From positions 7,302,501 to 7,366,500 of the forward strand of contig NZ_LT629703.1 in NCBI RefSeq assembly GCF_900103365.1: a DNA stretch of 64,000 nt, given 5' to 3'. The notes beneath the pieces are model-generated. The model ran no database searches and had not been told where the DNA came from. It saw only the letters and a list, made by a program, of their open reading frames with translations. Made by a program: the position numbers and the translations under genes. This DNA is from Afipia sp. GAS231 (GTDB lineage Bacteria; Pseudomonadota; Alphaproteobacteria; Rhizobiales; Xanthobacteraceae). This document shows, in pieces, positions 41,526 to 49,257 of the stretch (within the stretch, counting starts at the first letter, position 1; the number at the start of each line of letters is the position of its first letter).

Positions 41526-42188
41526 ATGGGGTCGGACGGATTTGAGTCCAAGAAGCTCGGGGGGCCGCCGTCAGGCGGGACAGGGCAAAGGCTTGGACCA
41601 GTTGAATACTCTGCCAGCGCGGAGCGCGACGCGGCCTTGGACGCATTGTCCGGGCTTGGCGATGCGGCAGCCAACCTTGTCGAAATCTCGGGCGTCATCA
41701 AATGGTTCGATGCCTCGAAGGGCTACGGCTTCATCGTGCCCGACAACGGTTGGCCCGACGTGCTTCTGCACGTCACCGTGCTGAGGCGCGATGGCTTTCA
41801 GACCGCCTATGAAGGTGCGCGGCTGGTGGTCGAATGCGTGCAGCGCCAGAAGGGCTATCAGGCGTTCCGGATCGTTTCGATGGATGAGTCCACCGCGATC
41901 CATCCGGCACAGATGCTGCCGCCACGGACCCATGTCAGTGTCACCCCGACCAGCGGCCTCGAGCGGGCGCAGGTCAAGTGGTTCAACCGGCTGCGCGGGT
42001 TTGGCTTCCTCACCTGCGGCGAGGGCACGCCCGACATCTTCGTGCATATGGAGACGCTGCGCCGCTTCGGCATGACCGAGCTGCGTCCGGGCCAGTATGT
42101 GCTGGTGCGGTTCGGGCCGGGGTCCAAGGGCATGATGGCGGCCGAGATCCATCCCGAGACCGGGCCGTCGGCGCTGTCGTCGCATTAG
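41526..42188 (+). CDS. protein with two cold-shock domains
   Basis: A 220-residue protein. A low-complexity N-terminal region of about 50 residues is followed by two cold-shock domains: ISGVIKWFDASKGYGFIVPD (from about residue 55) and AQVKWFNRLRGFGFLTCGEG (from about residue 145). Each has RNP1-type KGYGFI/RGFGFL, while the RNP2-type V(L)LHV is clear only in the first; the second has IFVHME. Tandem cold-shock proteins of this kind are a rhizobial family distinct from 70-residue CspA. The start could be the GTG at 41511. Confidence 0.88.
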   Translation: MGSDGFESKKLGGPPSGGTGQRLGPVEYSASAERDAALDALSGLGDAAANLVEISGVIKWFDASKGYGFIVPDNGWPDVLLHVTVLRRDGFQTAYEGARLVVECVQRQKGYQAFRIVSMDESTAIHPAQMLPPRTHVSVTPTSGLERAQVKWFNRLRGFGFLTCGEGTPDIFVHMETLRRFGMTELRPGQYVLVRFGPGSKGMMAAEIHPETGPSALSSH

Positions 42189-42191
42189 CTT

Positions 42192-42250
42192 TTTGTTTTG
42201 ACGCGTTTTCTTGACGCGAACCGGTTTCCACTTCGCTGGAAAACGCTCTG
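42192..42250. repeat. dispersed 'cgttttcttgacgcgaaccgg' element, copy 3
   Basis: Reads gacgcgttttcttgacgcga, then accggtttccacttcgctgg, then aaaacgctctg. It is the tidiest of the three copies and directly follows the cold-shock gene, where it may also end transcription. Confidence 0.75.
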
Positions 42251-42374
42251 ACCGTCCATCACCTGACGAGATCGTGAGTTGGAGGCCGCGGGTGTTCCCA
42301 GCGGCCTCTGGCGTTTTTGGCCGTCATCAGGTTAGGGTCTGCCGGAAATGTTCAACGTCCGGCGTGAGTGCTCC

Positions 42375-42869
42375 ATGAAATTCGCTTCTATCGTCAACGC
42401 GTTCGGCCGCAGCCGGCCGATCATGTCACTGCTCGCGGCGATCGGTGTGGCCGCCGTCCTTTGCACCAGTCCCGTGGCGCAGGCGGCGAGCTTTGCGCCG
42501 CTCGAGATCGTCACCAAGTCGGGCGTGCAGGTGTTCTCGGTCGAGATGGCGACAACCGAGGAGGAGAAGACCACCGGGCTGATGTACCGCAAGGAACTGG
42601 CCGACGGTAAAGGCATGCTGTTCGACTTTTCGCCGGAGCAGCAGGTCTCGATGTGGATGAAGAACACCTACATCTCGCTCGACATGATTTTCATCCGCGC
42701 CGACGGCCGGATCCTGCGGATTGCCGAGAATACCGAACCGCTCTCGACCGCGATCATCTCGTCCGGCGGGCTTGCCAAGGGCGTGCTGGAGGTGATCGCG
42801 GGCACGGCGCAGAAATACGGCATCCAGCCCGGCGACCGGGTGGCGCACCCGCTGTTTGCCAAGCACTGA
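42375..42869 (+). CDS. DUF192-family secreted protein
   Basis: A 164-residue protein with a signal peptide (MSLLAAIGVAAVLCTSPVAQ region). The DUF192 domain follows: TTEEEKTTGLMYRKELADGK, then MLFDFSPEQQVSMWMKNTYI and SLDMIFIRADGRILRIAENT, ending GIQPGDRVAHPLF. The beta-barrel family is found in many bacteria and archaea without known function. Starts at 42348 or 42375 are both possible. It directly precedes tRNA-Pro. Confidence 0.88.
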   Translation: MKFASIVNAFGRSRPIMSLLAAIGVAAVLCTSPVAQAASFAPLEIVTKSGVQVFSVEMATTEEEKTTGLMYRKELADGKGMLFDFSPEQQVSMWMKNTYISLDMIFIRADGRILRIAENTEPLSTAIISSGGLAKGVLEVIAGTAQKYGIQPGDRVAHPLFAKH

Positions 42870-42933
42870 GCGAAACCGTCCGGCGCCTTGCTGGCGGCGG
42901 TTTATGCGTGTATCGACGCATTTCCCAACAGAT

Positions 42934-43010
42934 CGGGGTATAGCGCAGCCTGGTAGCGCGGCAGTTTTGGGTACTGCAGGTCGTTGGTTCGAATCCAGCT
43001 GCCCCGACCA
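42934..43010 (+). tRNA. tRNA-Pro (anticodon TGG)
   Basis: A 77-base cloverleaf with encoded CCA. The acceptor CGGGGTA faces TGCCCCG, the anticodon loop is TTTTGGGTA (TGG), and the T arm contains GGTTCGAATCC. Confidence 0.95.
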
Positions 43011-43165
43011 ATCAACCTATTGTATTGTCTACTTAAATTTGACGACCGGCCGATGGCCGCGCCTGGGCAGGCCGGGGCAGTATCAGGACGGGGGTTTAAC
43101 CCAGACCGGGTGGGACGGTGCCAGCATCGGCAAAGCCGAAGGACCAGCCGCTGGAAGCTATCGGG

Positions 43166-43351
43166 TCATTTGGCGTAGCCCTGTGAGCGGAGCCAAGCGA
43201 CCTTGCGGTTTCCGTTCATCCAGTCGTCCGCATCCGCCTTGCTGGTCAGGCCTACAATTTCGCGTTGTTCGGTTTCCGGATAGTCCGCCTGGATAGTCCA
43301 GTTATCGTCTGCGATCCGGAGGGTCTTAAAGGTCACTTTTGCTTTTGCCAT
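43166..43351 (-). CDS. small conserved-type protein, hypothetical
   Basis: A 61-residue protein MAKAKVTFKTLRIADDNWTI, then QADYPETEQREIVGLTSKAD and ADDWMNGNRKVAWLRSQGYA. It looks like a compact beta-beta-alpha fold with conserved-looking Trp residues. The gene is isolated downstream of tRNA-Pro on the opposite strand. I know of similar small hypothetical proteins in rhizobia, without function. Confidence 0.65.
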   Translation of the reverse strand: MAKAKVTFKTLRIADDNWTIQADYPETEQREIVGLTSKADADDWMNGNRKVAWLRSQGYAK

Positions 43352-43544
43352 GTGCCACTATGCAGGCAATTGCATGAAAAGAGAACAGGACTTCCTCGGT
43401 ACCAACAACAACGCCGCCAGAGCTGAATGATGCTCGGCGACGTTGCGCTAATCACTGGTCCCTCATAATCCACCAGCTTAAGTATGTCGGAAGGTTAAGG
43501 CCAAAGGTTCAAAGGCGGCCTCAGAAGCGTGCTAGACCGCCGCC

Positions 43545-43793
43545 ATGCTGATGCATGACCACTTCCGGCGAGAGCTGCAGGCCCAACTGGGTAGGGCATC
43601 GTTGCGGGGTGCTAACCACGTCCTCATTAACGTGAGCGATCTCCACGCCTCCGTCGGGAACTTGCCAAATCCGAATGATGGGTTGATGACCTGCCGTTTG
43701 GCCATGCGGTCTGAAATGGGCATTGGCGACGTGGTGCTGGTTGCCGCGAATAATCAGGCGGGCATGACCGTCAGGTACGCACTTCCTCGATAA
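43545..43793 (+). CDS. small conserved-type protein, hypothetical
   Basis: An 82-residue protein starting MLMHDHFRRELQAQLGRASL, then RGANHVLINVSDLHASVGNL, a CRLAMRSEMGIGDVV segment, and ending NNQAGMTVRYALPR. The pattern 'DHFRRELxxQLxRAxxRGAxxVxIN...GAGMTVRYxLPR' recurs in Bradyrhizobium hypothetical proteins. The final GMTVRY strand is typical of the winged or beta end of short DNA-linked proteins. Start may be one Met later (43551). Confidence 0.65.
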   Translation: MLMHDHFRRELQAQLGRASLRGANHVLINVSDLHASVGNLPNPNDGLMTCRLAMRSEMGIGDVVLVAANNQAGMTVRYALPR

Positions 43794-44052
43794 ATGAAAA
43801 ACTCACGTTGGCGGGTATGCTTGCGCGCCGCGAGCGAGGCCGGCTCGATTTGACACGATTCACCCAACCTGCGAGTCAAGTGCGCGCCTTGAGCGCCGAG
43901 AGACAGCTGGCACCCATCATCATGGCAGAACGCTATATCCCCACGAAGGGATACAATACCGCAGTCATCGCCTTTGCCGCGGCGTCGAGCCCCGATGCGG
44001 ACCAACTTCAATTTGATGTTCGGCCCGCTCTTGCTGCTGCTCATAGCCTGTC

Positions 44053-44400
44053 ATGAAGGAAGAGCTGTATAGCTGGGTCACCAAACTCGAAAAGCTTCAA
44101 CGTGATTGTCGTATTACGCTGGAAGTCGGCGGCCAAAAGATCCCGCTATCTTTCGACGATGCTATTGAGTTCAAAATTCAGATTGCCAGTTTGCTGGAGA
44201 GTGGCTTTCCGCCCGCAGCCGACGTGTGCGGGACCATTGCGCCGTGGAAAGCGAAATTTTTTCCGAATAAGGGCGGGTTTTCCGTTGTGGCCTCGCACCC
44301 CTTTCAACCTGCCGCGTCGCTTGCGCTGGACAAAAAGCAGACGGTTCGATTTTCTGAAGAGCTACAAGACTTCATCGATGAAGCCGGGCAACGTAATTGA
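44053..44400 (+). CDS. hypothetical soluble protein
   Basis: A 115-residue protein starting MKEELYSWVTKLEKLQRDCR, with a central GGQKIPLSFDDAIEFKIQIA and an acidic helical end (FSEELQDFIDEAGQRN). Composition and codon use look coding. No family recognised. Its ATG overlaps by four bases (ATGA) the stop of an upstream 82-codon frame that I do not otherwise trust. Confidence 0.5.
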   Translation: MKEELYSWVTKLEKLQRDCRITLEVGGQKIPLSFDDAIEFKIQIASLLESGFPPAADVCGTIAPWKAKFFPNKGGFSVVASHPFQPAASLALDKKQTVRFSEELQDFIDEAGQRN

Positions 44401-44523
44401 CCGACGCTCTCGTCGGCACGGTTCAGACCGAAGTCAACGGCGAGACATATGCGGCCGTGCCGTTGGTCCGACGTCTGCGTTACACGGCCTCTGGACAGCG
44501 CACGCAAATCGGCTTGCAAATTT

Positions 44524-44538
44524 GTTCTTGATATGTTC
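44524..44538 (+). promoter_or_regulatory. LexA (SOS) box, alphaproteobacterial type
   Basis: GTTCTTGATATGTTC is an exact GTTC-N7-GTTC, the direct-repeat LexA operator of alphaproteobacteria. It lies 28 bases upstream of the ATG at 44567, where it would overlap a promoter. Confidence 0.6.
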
Positions 44539-44566
44539 TCATTGGTCATTCTCTCGGAGGTGGCCA

Positions 44567-44782
44567 ATGGACGTCGAAAAACAACGGGAAATCGTTCGGC
44601 TCTGGAATCGGATGCGCCGGGTCGAAGGCCCGCTCGCTGAGGAAATCCGGATTCAGATCCTTCAATGCTTCGCGGAGAGCGAGTGCGTCTCCGACACGCG
44701 CCTCGACGAGCGCCGCGCGGTGATGGAGCGCGCGTCCATTCAGCCCGGTCGTAGGCCCACGCATATCAGGCTCGTCGCCTAG
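44567..44782 (+). CDS. small SOS-box-preceded protein, hypothetical
   Basis: A 71-residue charged protein starting MDVEKQREIVRLWNRMRRVE, with a helical middle (EEIRIQILQCFAESECVSDT) and an Arg-rich end (ERASIQPGRRPTHIRLVA). CGGAGG stands six bases ahead of the ATG at 44567, a strong start. The GTTC-N7-GTTC box just upstream suggests induction by DNA damage. The protein is unrecognised; size and charge would suit an inhibitor or DNA-binding factor, but that is speculation. Confidence 0.6.
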   Translation: MDVEKQREIVRLWNRMRRVEGPLAEEIRIQILQCFAESECVSDTRLDERRAVMERASIQPGRRPTHIRLVA

Positions 44783-44895
44783 CCGGCAGCAGTCGCGACG
44801 CGATTGATCGCGCAGATCGCGGCGCCACATTTCGGTTGGGTCGATTCGCCGTCCGTCAAGATTGACGGAATCGTCGGGCGGTGCATGCTGCGCGG

Positions 44896-45186
44896 ATGTT
44901 GTCGCGCGTGCGCAATCATTTCAAGGATGCAAAACTTTCCCGCATGAGCAGCGGGACGTATTGCATCATCCGCGATCTCGGGCTGGTCAAGGGCGGCAAG
45001 GGCATGCGGCATCACGAGGTGCTCATGACCTTCAGCCTCGGTGCGCTCGGCCGCTCGATCGGACTGGTGCGCGGCGATCTTGCGGGTGTGGGCAAGCGGC
45101 GGCTTGCGTGGCTGCAACGCGTGCCGGAGCGGCTGGGCGTGGACGTCGACCCCTCGACCGTGCCGGAAAGCGCTTCGCAGCCCTGA
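44896..45186 (+). CDS. hypothetical protein
   Basis: A 96-residue basic protein starting MLSRVRNHFKDAKLSRMSSG, with a central SLGALGRSIGLVRGDLAGVG and an end VDVDPSTVPESASQP. It stops four bases before the end of the convergent ABC permease. No family recognised and no clear ribosome site, so it may be real or chance. The Met at 44881 is an alternative start. Confidence 0.4.
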   Translation: MLSRVRNHFKDAKLSRMSSGTYCIIRDLGLVKGGKGMRHHEVLMTFSLGALGRSIGLVRGDLAGVGKRRLAWLQRVPERLGVDVDPSTVPESASQP

Positions 45187-45190
45187 GTCT

Positions 45191-45958
45191 TCAGCGCTGA
45201 GAGGACTGCCACGCCAACAGCCGGTGCTCCGCGAACGACATCGCCACCGACGTGACGTAACCGGTGACGCCGAGCAGGATAACGCCGGCGAACAGGTCGG
45301 CGGAGCGAAAGGCCCGCGCCGAGAGCAGCACCCAGTGGCCGAGCCCGTCGAGGCCGGCCAGGATTTCGCAGACCACGGCCAGGATCAGCGCCACTGTCAG
45401 GCTGAGGCGCATGCCGGCGAGAATGTCTGGGCTCGCCGAGGGCAACGCGATCTTGAAGATCACCGCGAGCTTTGACATCTGCAGCGACCGCGCGACTTCG
45501 TAGAGGCGCGGTTCCACCGCGGCGAAGCCATGAATGGTCGCCAGCATGATCGGCCAGATCGCGCCGAACGAAATCACGAACAGCGCCATCGCCTGGGTCA
45601 GCCCGAGCATCGCGATCGCAACCGGGATGATCGCCGAGACCGGCAGCGGCCGTAAAAACTCCAGCGACGGCGCCACATAGGTCCGCATCTTCGGCGACGA
45701 TCCGATCAGGGCGCCGAGAGCGATGCCGGCAATGGACGCGGCGAGCCAGCCATAGGCCATGTGTTCGATCGTGCCCGCGAGCTTGGTTGCGAGGTCTCCG
45801 GTCGACAATCCGCGTACCAGCGAGGCCCAGGCGCGGTCGGGCCCGGGCAGGAATACCGGCGACACCAGTTTCAGGCTGGCGATCAGTTGCCAGAGCGCAA
45901 TGAAGCCGGCGGCCACCGCAAAACTCGCCAGGCGCCAGAGAAGAGCGGTCGATTTCAT
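45191..45958 (-). CDS. ABC transporter permease (SsuC/TauC type)
   Basis: A 255-residue inner-membrane permease with six helices (LLWRLASFAVAAGFIALWQL at the start) and the EAA loop near residues 165-185 (EVARSLQMSKLAVIFKIALP). It belongs to the taurine/nitrate/sulfonate-type importers. Its start overlaps the preceding permease stop by four bases (ATGA), so the two half-permeases are translationally coupled and likely form a heterodimer. Confidence 0.9.
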   Translation of the reverse strand: MKSTALLWRLASFAVAAGFIALWQLIASLKLVSPVFLPGPDRAWASLVRGLSTGDLATKLAGTIEHMAYGWLAASIAGIALGALIGSSPKMRTYVAPSLEFLRPLPVSAIIPVAIAMLGLTQAMALFVISFGAIWPIMLATIHGFAAVEPRLYEVARSLQMSKLAVIFKIALPSASPDILAGMRLSLTVALILAVVCEILAGLDGLGHWVLLSARAFRSADLFAGVILLGVTGYVTSVAMSFAEHRLLAWQSSQR

Positions 45959-46719
45959 GCGCTGTCTCCGCTCAACGCGGCACGGCCGAACAGGCGGCGC
46001 TGCGCCACCACCAGCAGGATATTGAGCGCGTAGCCGATCGCGCCGATCCAGACCAGATAGGCCAGCATCAGGTCGGCGCGCAGCGCCTGCTGCGCCAGCA
46101 TGATGCCGGCGCCGAGGCCGATCGGATTGATCGCGATTTCGACGGTGACGGCAACGATCAGCGCGATGCCGGCCGCCAGCCGGAACGCCACGAAGATGCG
46201 CGGCAGGGCGGCGGGGATGATGATCTTCCAGACCCGCTGCGCCGGCGGCAGTCGCAGCGCACGCGCAACCTCCATCAGCCGCGGCTCGATGCTGCACACG
46301 GCGGCGCGGCTCAGGATCAGGATCGGCCAGACGCAGGCAAAGGCAACGATGACGATTTCCATGCGGTAGCCGAAGCCGAGCGCGATCAGCGCGATCGGCA
46401 GCAGGGCAATGGAGGGGATCGGCCGGATCGCCTCGACCGTCACTTCCATCAGGCGGTTGAGCGTGTTGGAAAGCCCGAAGGCGATCCCGAGCGCCAGACC
46501 GATGATGCTGCCGATCGCAAGGCCTGCGAAGGCTGCAAACAACGTGTCGCGCGTGGCGGTCAGGATTGAGAAATCGGCAAAGGCCTCGGCGAGCGCCAGC
46601 ATGATCTGGCTTGGCGGGGCGAGGCTGTCGCTTTGCAGATGTGTGGCGCGCGCCCAGACCTCGAACGCCACCAGCACCGCGACCGGCAGCACCAGCGCCT
46701 TTGCCGAGTCTCGGCTCAC
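45955..46719 (-). CDS. ABC transporter permease (SsuC/TauC type)
   Basis: A 254-residue second permease subunit: the N-terminal helix ALVLPVAVLVAFEVWARATH, six segments in all, and the EAA loop EVARALRLPPAQRVWKIIIP. It overlaps the ATPase gene upstream and the other permease downstream by four bases each. Two different permeases in one unit indicate a heterodimeric channel. Confidence 0.9.
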   Translation of the reverse strand: MSRDSAKALVLPVAVLVAFEVWARATHLQSDSLAPPSQIMLALAEAFADFSILTATRDTLFAAFAGLAIGSIIGLALGIAFGLSNTLNRLMEVTVEAIRPIPSIALLPIALIALGFGYRMEIVIVAFACVWPILILSRAAVCSIEPRLMEVARALRLPPAQRVWKIIIPAALPRIFVAFRLAAGIALIVAVTVEIAINPIGLGAGIMLAQQALRADLMLAYLVWIGAIGYALNILLVVAQRRLFGRAALSGDSA

Positions 46720-47534
46720 TGTTCGGTTGCCTTGATGAAGTCGAACAATTGCCGCCGCAGCCGCAAAAATTCCGGATGCTCGCGGGTCGACAACTGGTCG
46801 CGCGGGCGCGGCAGGTTGACCGGCAGTTCGATGCCGATCCGGCCGGGATGCGGCAACAGGCCGATGACGCGGTCGCCGAGGTAGATCGCCTCGTCGAGGT
46901 CATGGGTCACGAAGATGACGGTGGCGCCGCTCGCCGCCACCAGCGACAGCACTTCGTCCTGCAATCCCTGCCGCGTCATCGCATCCAGCGCGCCGAACGG
47001 CTCGTCCATCAAAAGCGTCTTCGGTTCCTGCGCCAGGCAGCGGGCGATCTGCAGGCGCTGCTGCATGCCGCCGGACATCTCGGCCGGATATTTGCCGGCG
47101 TGGCCGGGCAGGCCGACGGTGCGCAGCAATTCCTCGATCCGGGCAGGGCGCTCGGCGGCGGGCATGCCTGCGGCCTCCAACGCCAGCGAGACGTTGCCGG
47201 CGGCGGTGCGCCACGGCAGCAGCGCCTTGCCGTAGTCCTGAAACACGATCGCGATCTCGCGGCGTGGCTCGCGCATCGGCTGGCCGTCGAACGTCACCTT
47301 GCCGCTTGTCGGCTGATAGAGCCCCGCCGCCAGCCGCAGCGCCGTGGTCTTGCCGCAGCCCGACGCGCCGACAATGCAAAGGAATTCGCCGGGTTGGACG
47401 CCGAGGCTCAGATTCTCGATGATGGTCTTGCCGCCAAGCTCGAGCGTCGCATCGGTAAACGCGATCTGCGGCGCGGGAGCGCCGGGGACGGGATCGAGCC
47501 GCATCTGGGCGTTCGCCATGGTTTGGGCTTTCAT
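46716..47534 (-). CDS. ABC transporter ATP-binding protein
   Basis: A 272-residue nucleotide-binding subunit of the SsuB/TauB class. Walker A is GASGCGKTT, the Q-loop is VFQDYGKALLPWRT, the signature is MSGGMQQRLQIAR, Walker B is TLLMDEPFGALD and the H-loop is VTHDLDEA. The ATG at 47534 follows the GntR stop by four bases, so the regulator is co-transcribed with its importer. The upstream frame extension lies inside the GntR gene and is ignored. Confidence 0.93.
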   Translation of the reverse strand: MKAQTMANAQMRLDPVPGAPAPQIAFTDATLELGGKTIIENLSLGVQPGEFLCIVGASGCGKTTALRLAAGLYQPTSGKVTFDGQPMREPRREIAIVFQDYGKALLPWRTAAGNVSLALEAAGMPAAERPARIEELLRTVGLPGHAGKYPAEMSGGMQQRLQIARCLAQEPKTLLMDEPFGALDAMTRQGLQDEVLSLVAASGATVIFVTHDLDEAIYLGDRVIGLLPHPGRIGIELPVNLPRPRDQLSTREHPEFLRLRRQLFDFIKATEQ

Positions 47535-47538
47535 GACG

Positions 47539-48237
47539 TCAGCTCCCGTTGCCGCTGGGATAAACGATGTCCATGGTCGAACGCAGATGTGCTGACAGCA
47601 TCGCCTGCGAGCCCGGAACGTCACGTCCGATGACGCGGTCGGCGAGCAACTGGTGGGCGCGGACGAATTTCTTGCCGCTGTCGAACGAGCGCATCATCAC
47701 GCGGCGGTAGCGATAGGCCTGGTCGTAGAGATCGGAATGAGCGGCCAGCAGGCGTTTGGAGCCGCAGGCGGCCAGCAACGCCGTGTGAAAGCCCTTGTGC
47801 AGGCGGTCGAAATCCTCCGCGCCCTCGCGGAATTCGTCGCCGGTCCGCTCGATGTGGCGGCGCATCTGGTGCAGCGCGCTGACGATGCCGGCTTCCCAGG
47901 CATCGTCACCGTTATTGATCGCGAGCCGGATCGCCTCGATCTCGATCGCGGTGCGCATCAGGGTAATGTCGAGCAGGTCCTCGCGGCTGATATCGGCGAC
48001 GCGAAAGCCGCGCTGTCCGGTGCCGATGATCAGCCCACGCGACATCAGCCGAGACAGGCCCTCGCGCAGCGGCGTCGCGCCGATCTCGTAGCGCTGCACC
48101 AGATCGACGATGCCGAGCCGGGATCCCGGCGCGAGCAAGCCGGCGAGAATGTCCTGCTCGACCAGCGTTGCGGCGCGCTCGCTCAAGGTCGCGGCTTCGA
48201 TCACCGGTCGGCTCGCAGTGCGCTCGTCAGCCGGCAT
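47539..48237 (-). CDS. GntR-family transcriptional regulator (FCD type)
   Basis: A 232-residue regulator. The N-terminal winged helix reads LSERAATLVEQDILAGLLAP, GSRLGIVDLVQRYEIGATPL, REGLSRLMSRGLI. The C-terminal FCD effector domain has the metal/ligand His residues in LHKGFHTALLAACGSKRLLA and AHQLLADRVIGRDV. It lies between the binding protein and the ATPase and probably responds to the imported compound, acting at the divergent intergenic region near 49201. Confidence 0.9.
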   Translation of the reverse strand: MPADERTASRPVIEAATLSERAATLVEQDILAGLLAPGSRLGIVDLVQRYEIGATPLREGLSRLMSRGLIIGTGQRGFRVADISREDLLDITLMRTAIEIEAIRLAINNGDDAWEAGIVSALHQMRRHIERTGDEFREGAEDFDRLHKGFHTALLAACGSKRLLAAHSDLYDQAYRYRRVMMRSFDSGKKFVRAHQLLADRVIGRDVPGSQAMLSAHLRSTMDIVYPSGNGS

Positions 48238-48247
48238 TGCCAGACCC

Positions 48248-49171
48248 TCATTTCAGGACAAGCTTGTTGGGTTCGAGTTTGGATTGCAACATCTTCTGCG
48301 ACGACATCACCTCGATCCACCATCCGAGCTGCTCGGGCTTCAGCGCCGGTTCGGAACGGTTCGGCGGCGTCGCCTTGACCAGCTCGATCGCCTGCTTGGT
48401 GAACTTGGAAATCGAGGCGGAGGCCTTTTCGCGATCGTTGTTGACGATTTCGGCAGATTCGGCGATCGCGTCGCGGAATTTCTTGATCGCCCCCGCGTTC
48501 TTGTCGGCCCATTCGCGCGAGGCCGCATAGAAGATGATCGGATCGGTCCGCGCCAGTTCGACCGCGTAGCGCGCGCCGACCGAGCCTAGGCCCGCATTGG
48601 TCATGCGCGTCACGAACGGTTCGGCCGTCAGCACCGCATCGACGCCGCCGGACTTGATGATGTCGGACATGGTCGGGAAGGTGACCTCGACGAAATTGAC
48701 GCTCCTGGGATCAACGCCCTTTTCGACCAGCCATTTCACGAACAGCACATGCAGGAAGGCATTGAGGCCGGGCGCACCGACCTTCTTGCCGACGAAATCC
48801 TTTGGCTCCTTGATGGTGATGCCGTTGCGGACGAAGGCAGTGATGTTGCCGTTCGACACCGGATTCATCACCGAGGCGCCGGCGATGCCGACGAGGTCCA
48901 GCCCGCCGTCGACGGCCTGCAGGAATACGGTCGAGGTCGGCCCGCCGATCTGGATCGAGTTCGACAGGATTGCCGCCGGAATGTTCGAGTTGATGCCGAT
49001 CGGCGTCATCTCAACCTCGAGCCCGTGTTTCTTGAAGATGCCTTCGTCGACCGCGACCATGGCGGAGGCGCAATCCGACGTCGCGGTGCAGCCGACCTGG
49101 ATCTTGGCTTGCGCCAGGGCAGCGCCCGTCAGCGCCATGCTGATGGCAAACGTCGCGATGATCTTTTTCAC
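48248..49171 (-). CDS. ABC transporter substrate-binding protein (NMT1/TauA-like)
   Basis: A 307-residue periplasmic binding protein. Signal peptide KKIIATFAISMALTGAALAQ; then VGCTATSDCASAMVAVDEGI, and the NMT1/THI5-type core KKVGAPGLNAFLHVLFVKWL and GGVDAVLTAEPFVTRM. It is the first gene of the importer unit (binding protein, GntR, ATPase, two permeases). Family members carry taurine, sulfonates, pyrimidine precursors or aromatic acids. The catabolic genes across the divergent promoter suggest an aromatic or carboxylate ligand. Confidence 0.9.
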   Translation of the reverse strand: MKKIIATFAISMALTGAALAQAKIQVGCTATSDCASAMVAVDEGIFKKHGLEVEMTPIGINSNIPAAILSNSIQIGGPTSTVFLQAVDGGLDLVGIAGASVMNPVSNGNITAFVRNGITIKEPKDFVGKKVGAPGLNAFLHVLFVKWLVEKGVDPRSVNFVEVTFPTMSDIIKSGGVDAVLTAEPFVTRMTNAGLGSVGARYAVELARTDPIIFYAASREWADKNAGAIKKFRDAIAESAEIVNNDREKASASISKFTKQAIELVKATPPNRSEPALKPEQLGWWIEVMSSQKMLQSKLEPNKLVLK

Positions 49172-49200
49172 TGCGGTTTCCCCGTTTACATTTTTAATGC

Positions 49201-49232
49201 TTGATTATCGATATTTTCTTTGATCATATATC
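49201..49232. promoter_or_regulatory. candidate GntR operator region
   Basis: The AT-rich spacer between the divergent binding-protein and hydrolase genes holds ttgattat (49201) and ttgatcat (49220), 19 bases apart, and the inverted pair gatat/atatc (49210, 49228). This is the only AT-rich stretch in the 86-base spacer and a natural site for the FCD regulator. Confidence 0.4.
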
Positions 49233-49257
49233 TCATCCGAAAGCAAGGGGTGATCAG

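Noticed and set aside
43808..44056. An 82-codon frame whose stop overlaps the ATG of the 44053 gene (ATGA)
   Set aside because: The overlap hints at coupling, but there is no ribosome site, the composition is unremarkable and a minus-strand frame of similar length overlaps it. I cannot choose, so it is left out.
45191..46903. A 570-codon frame apparently fusing two ABC permeases
   Set aside because: Its first half is the Arg-rich shadow of the upstream permease and ATPase; the real genes are two separate permeases with ATGA overlaps.
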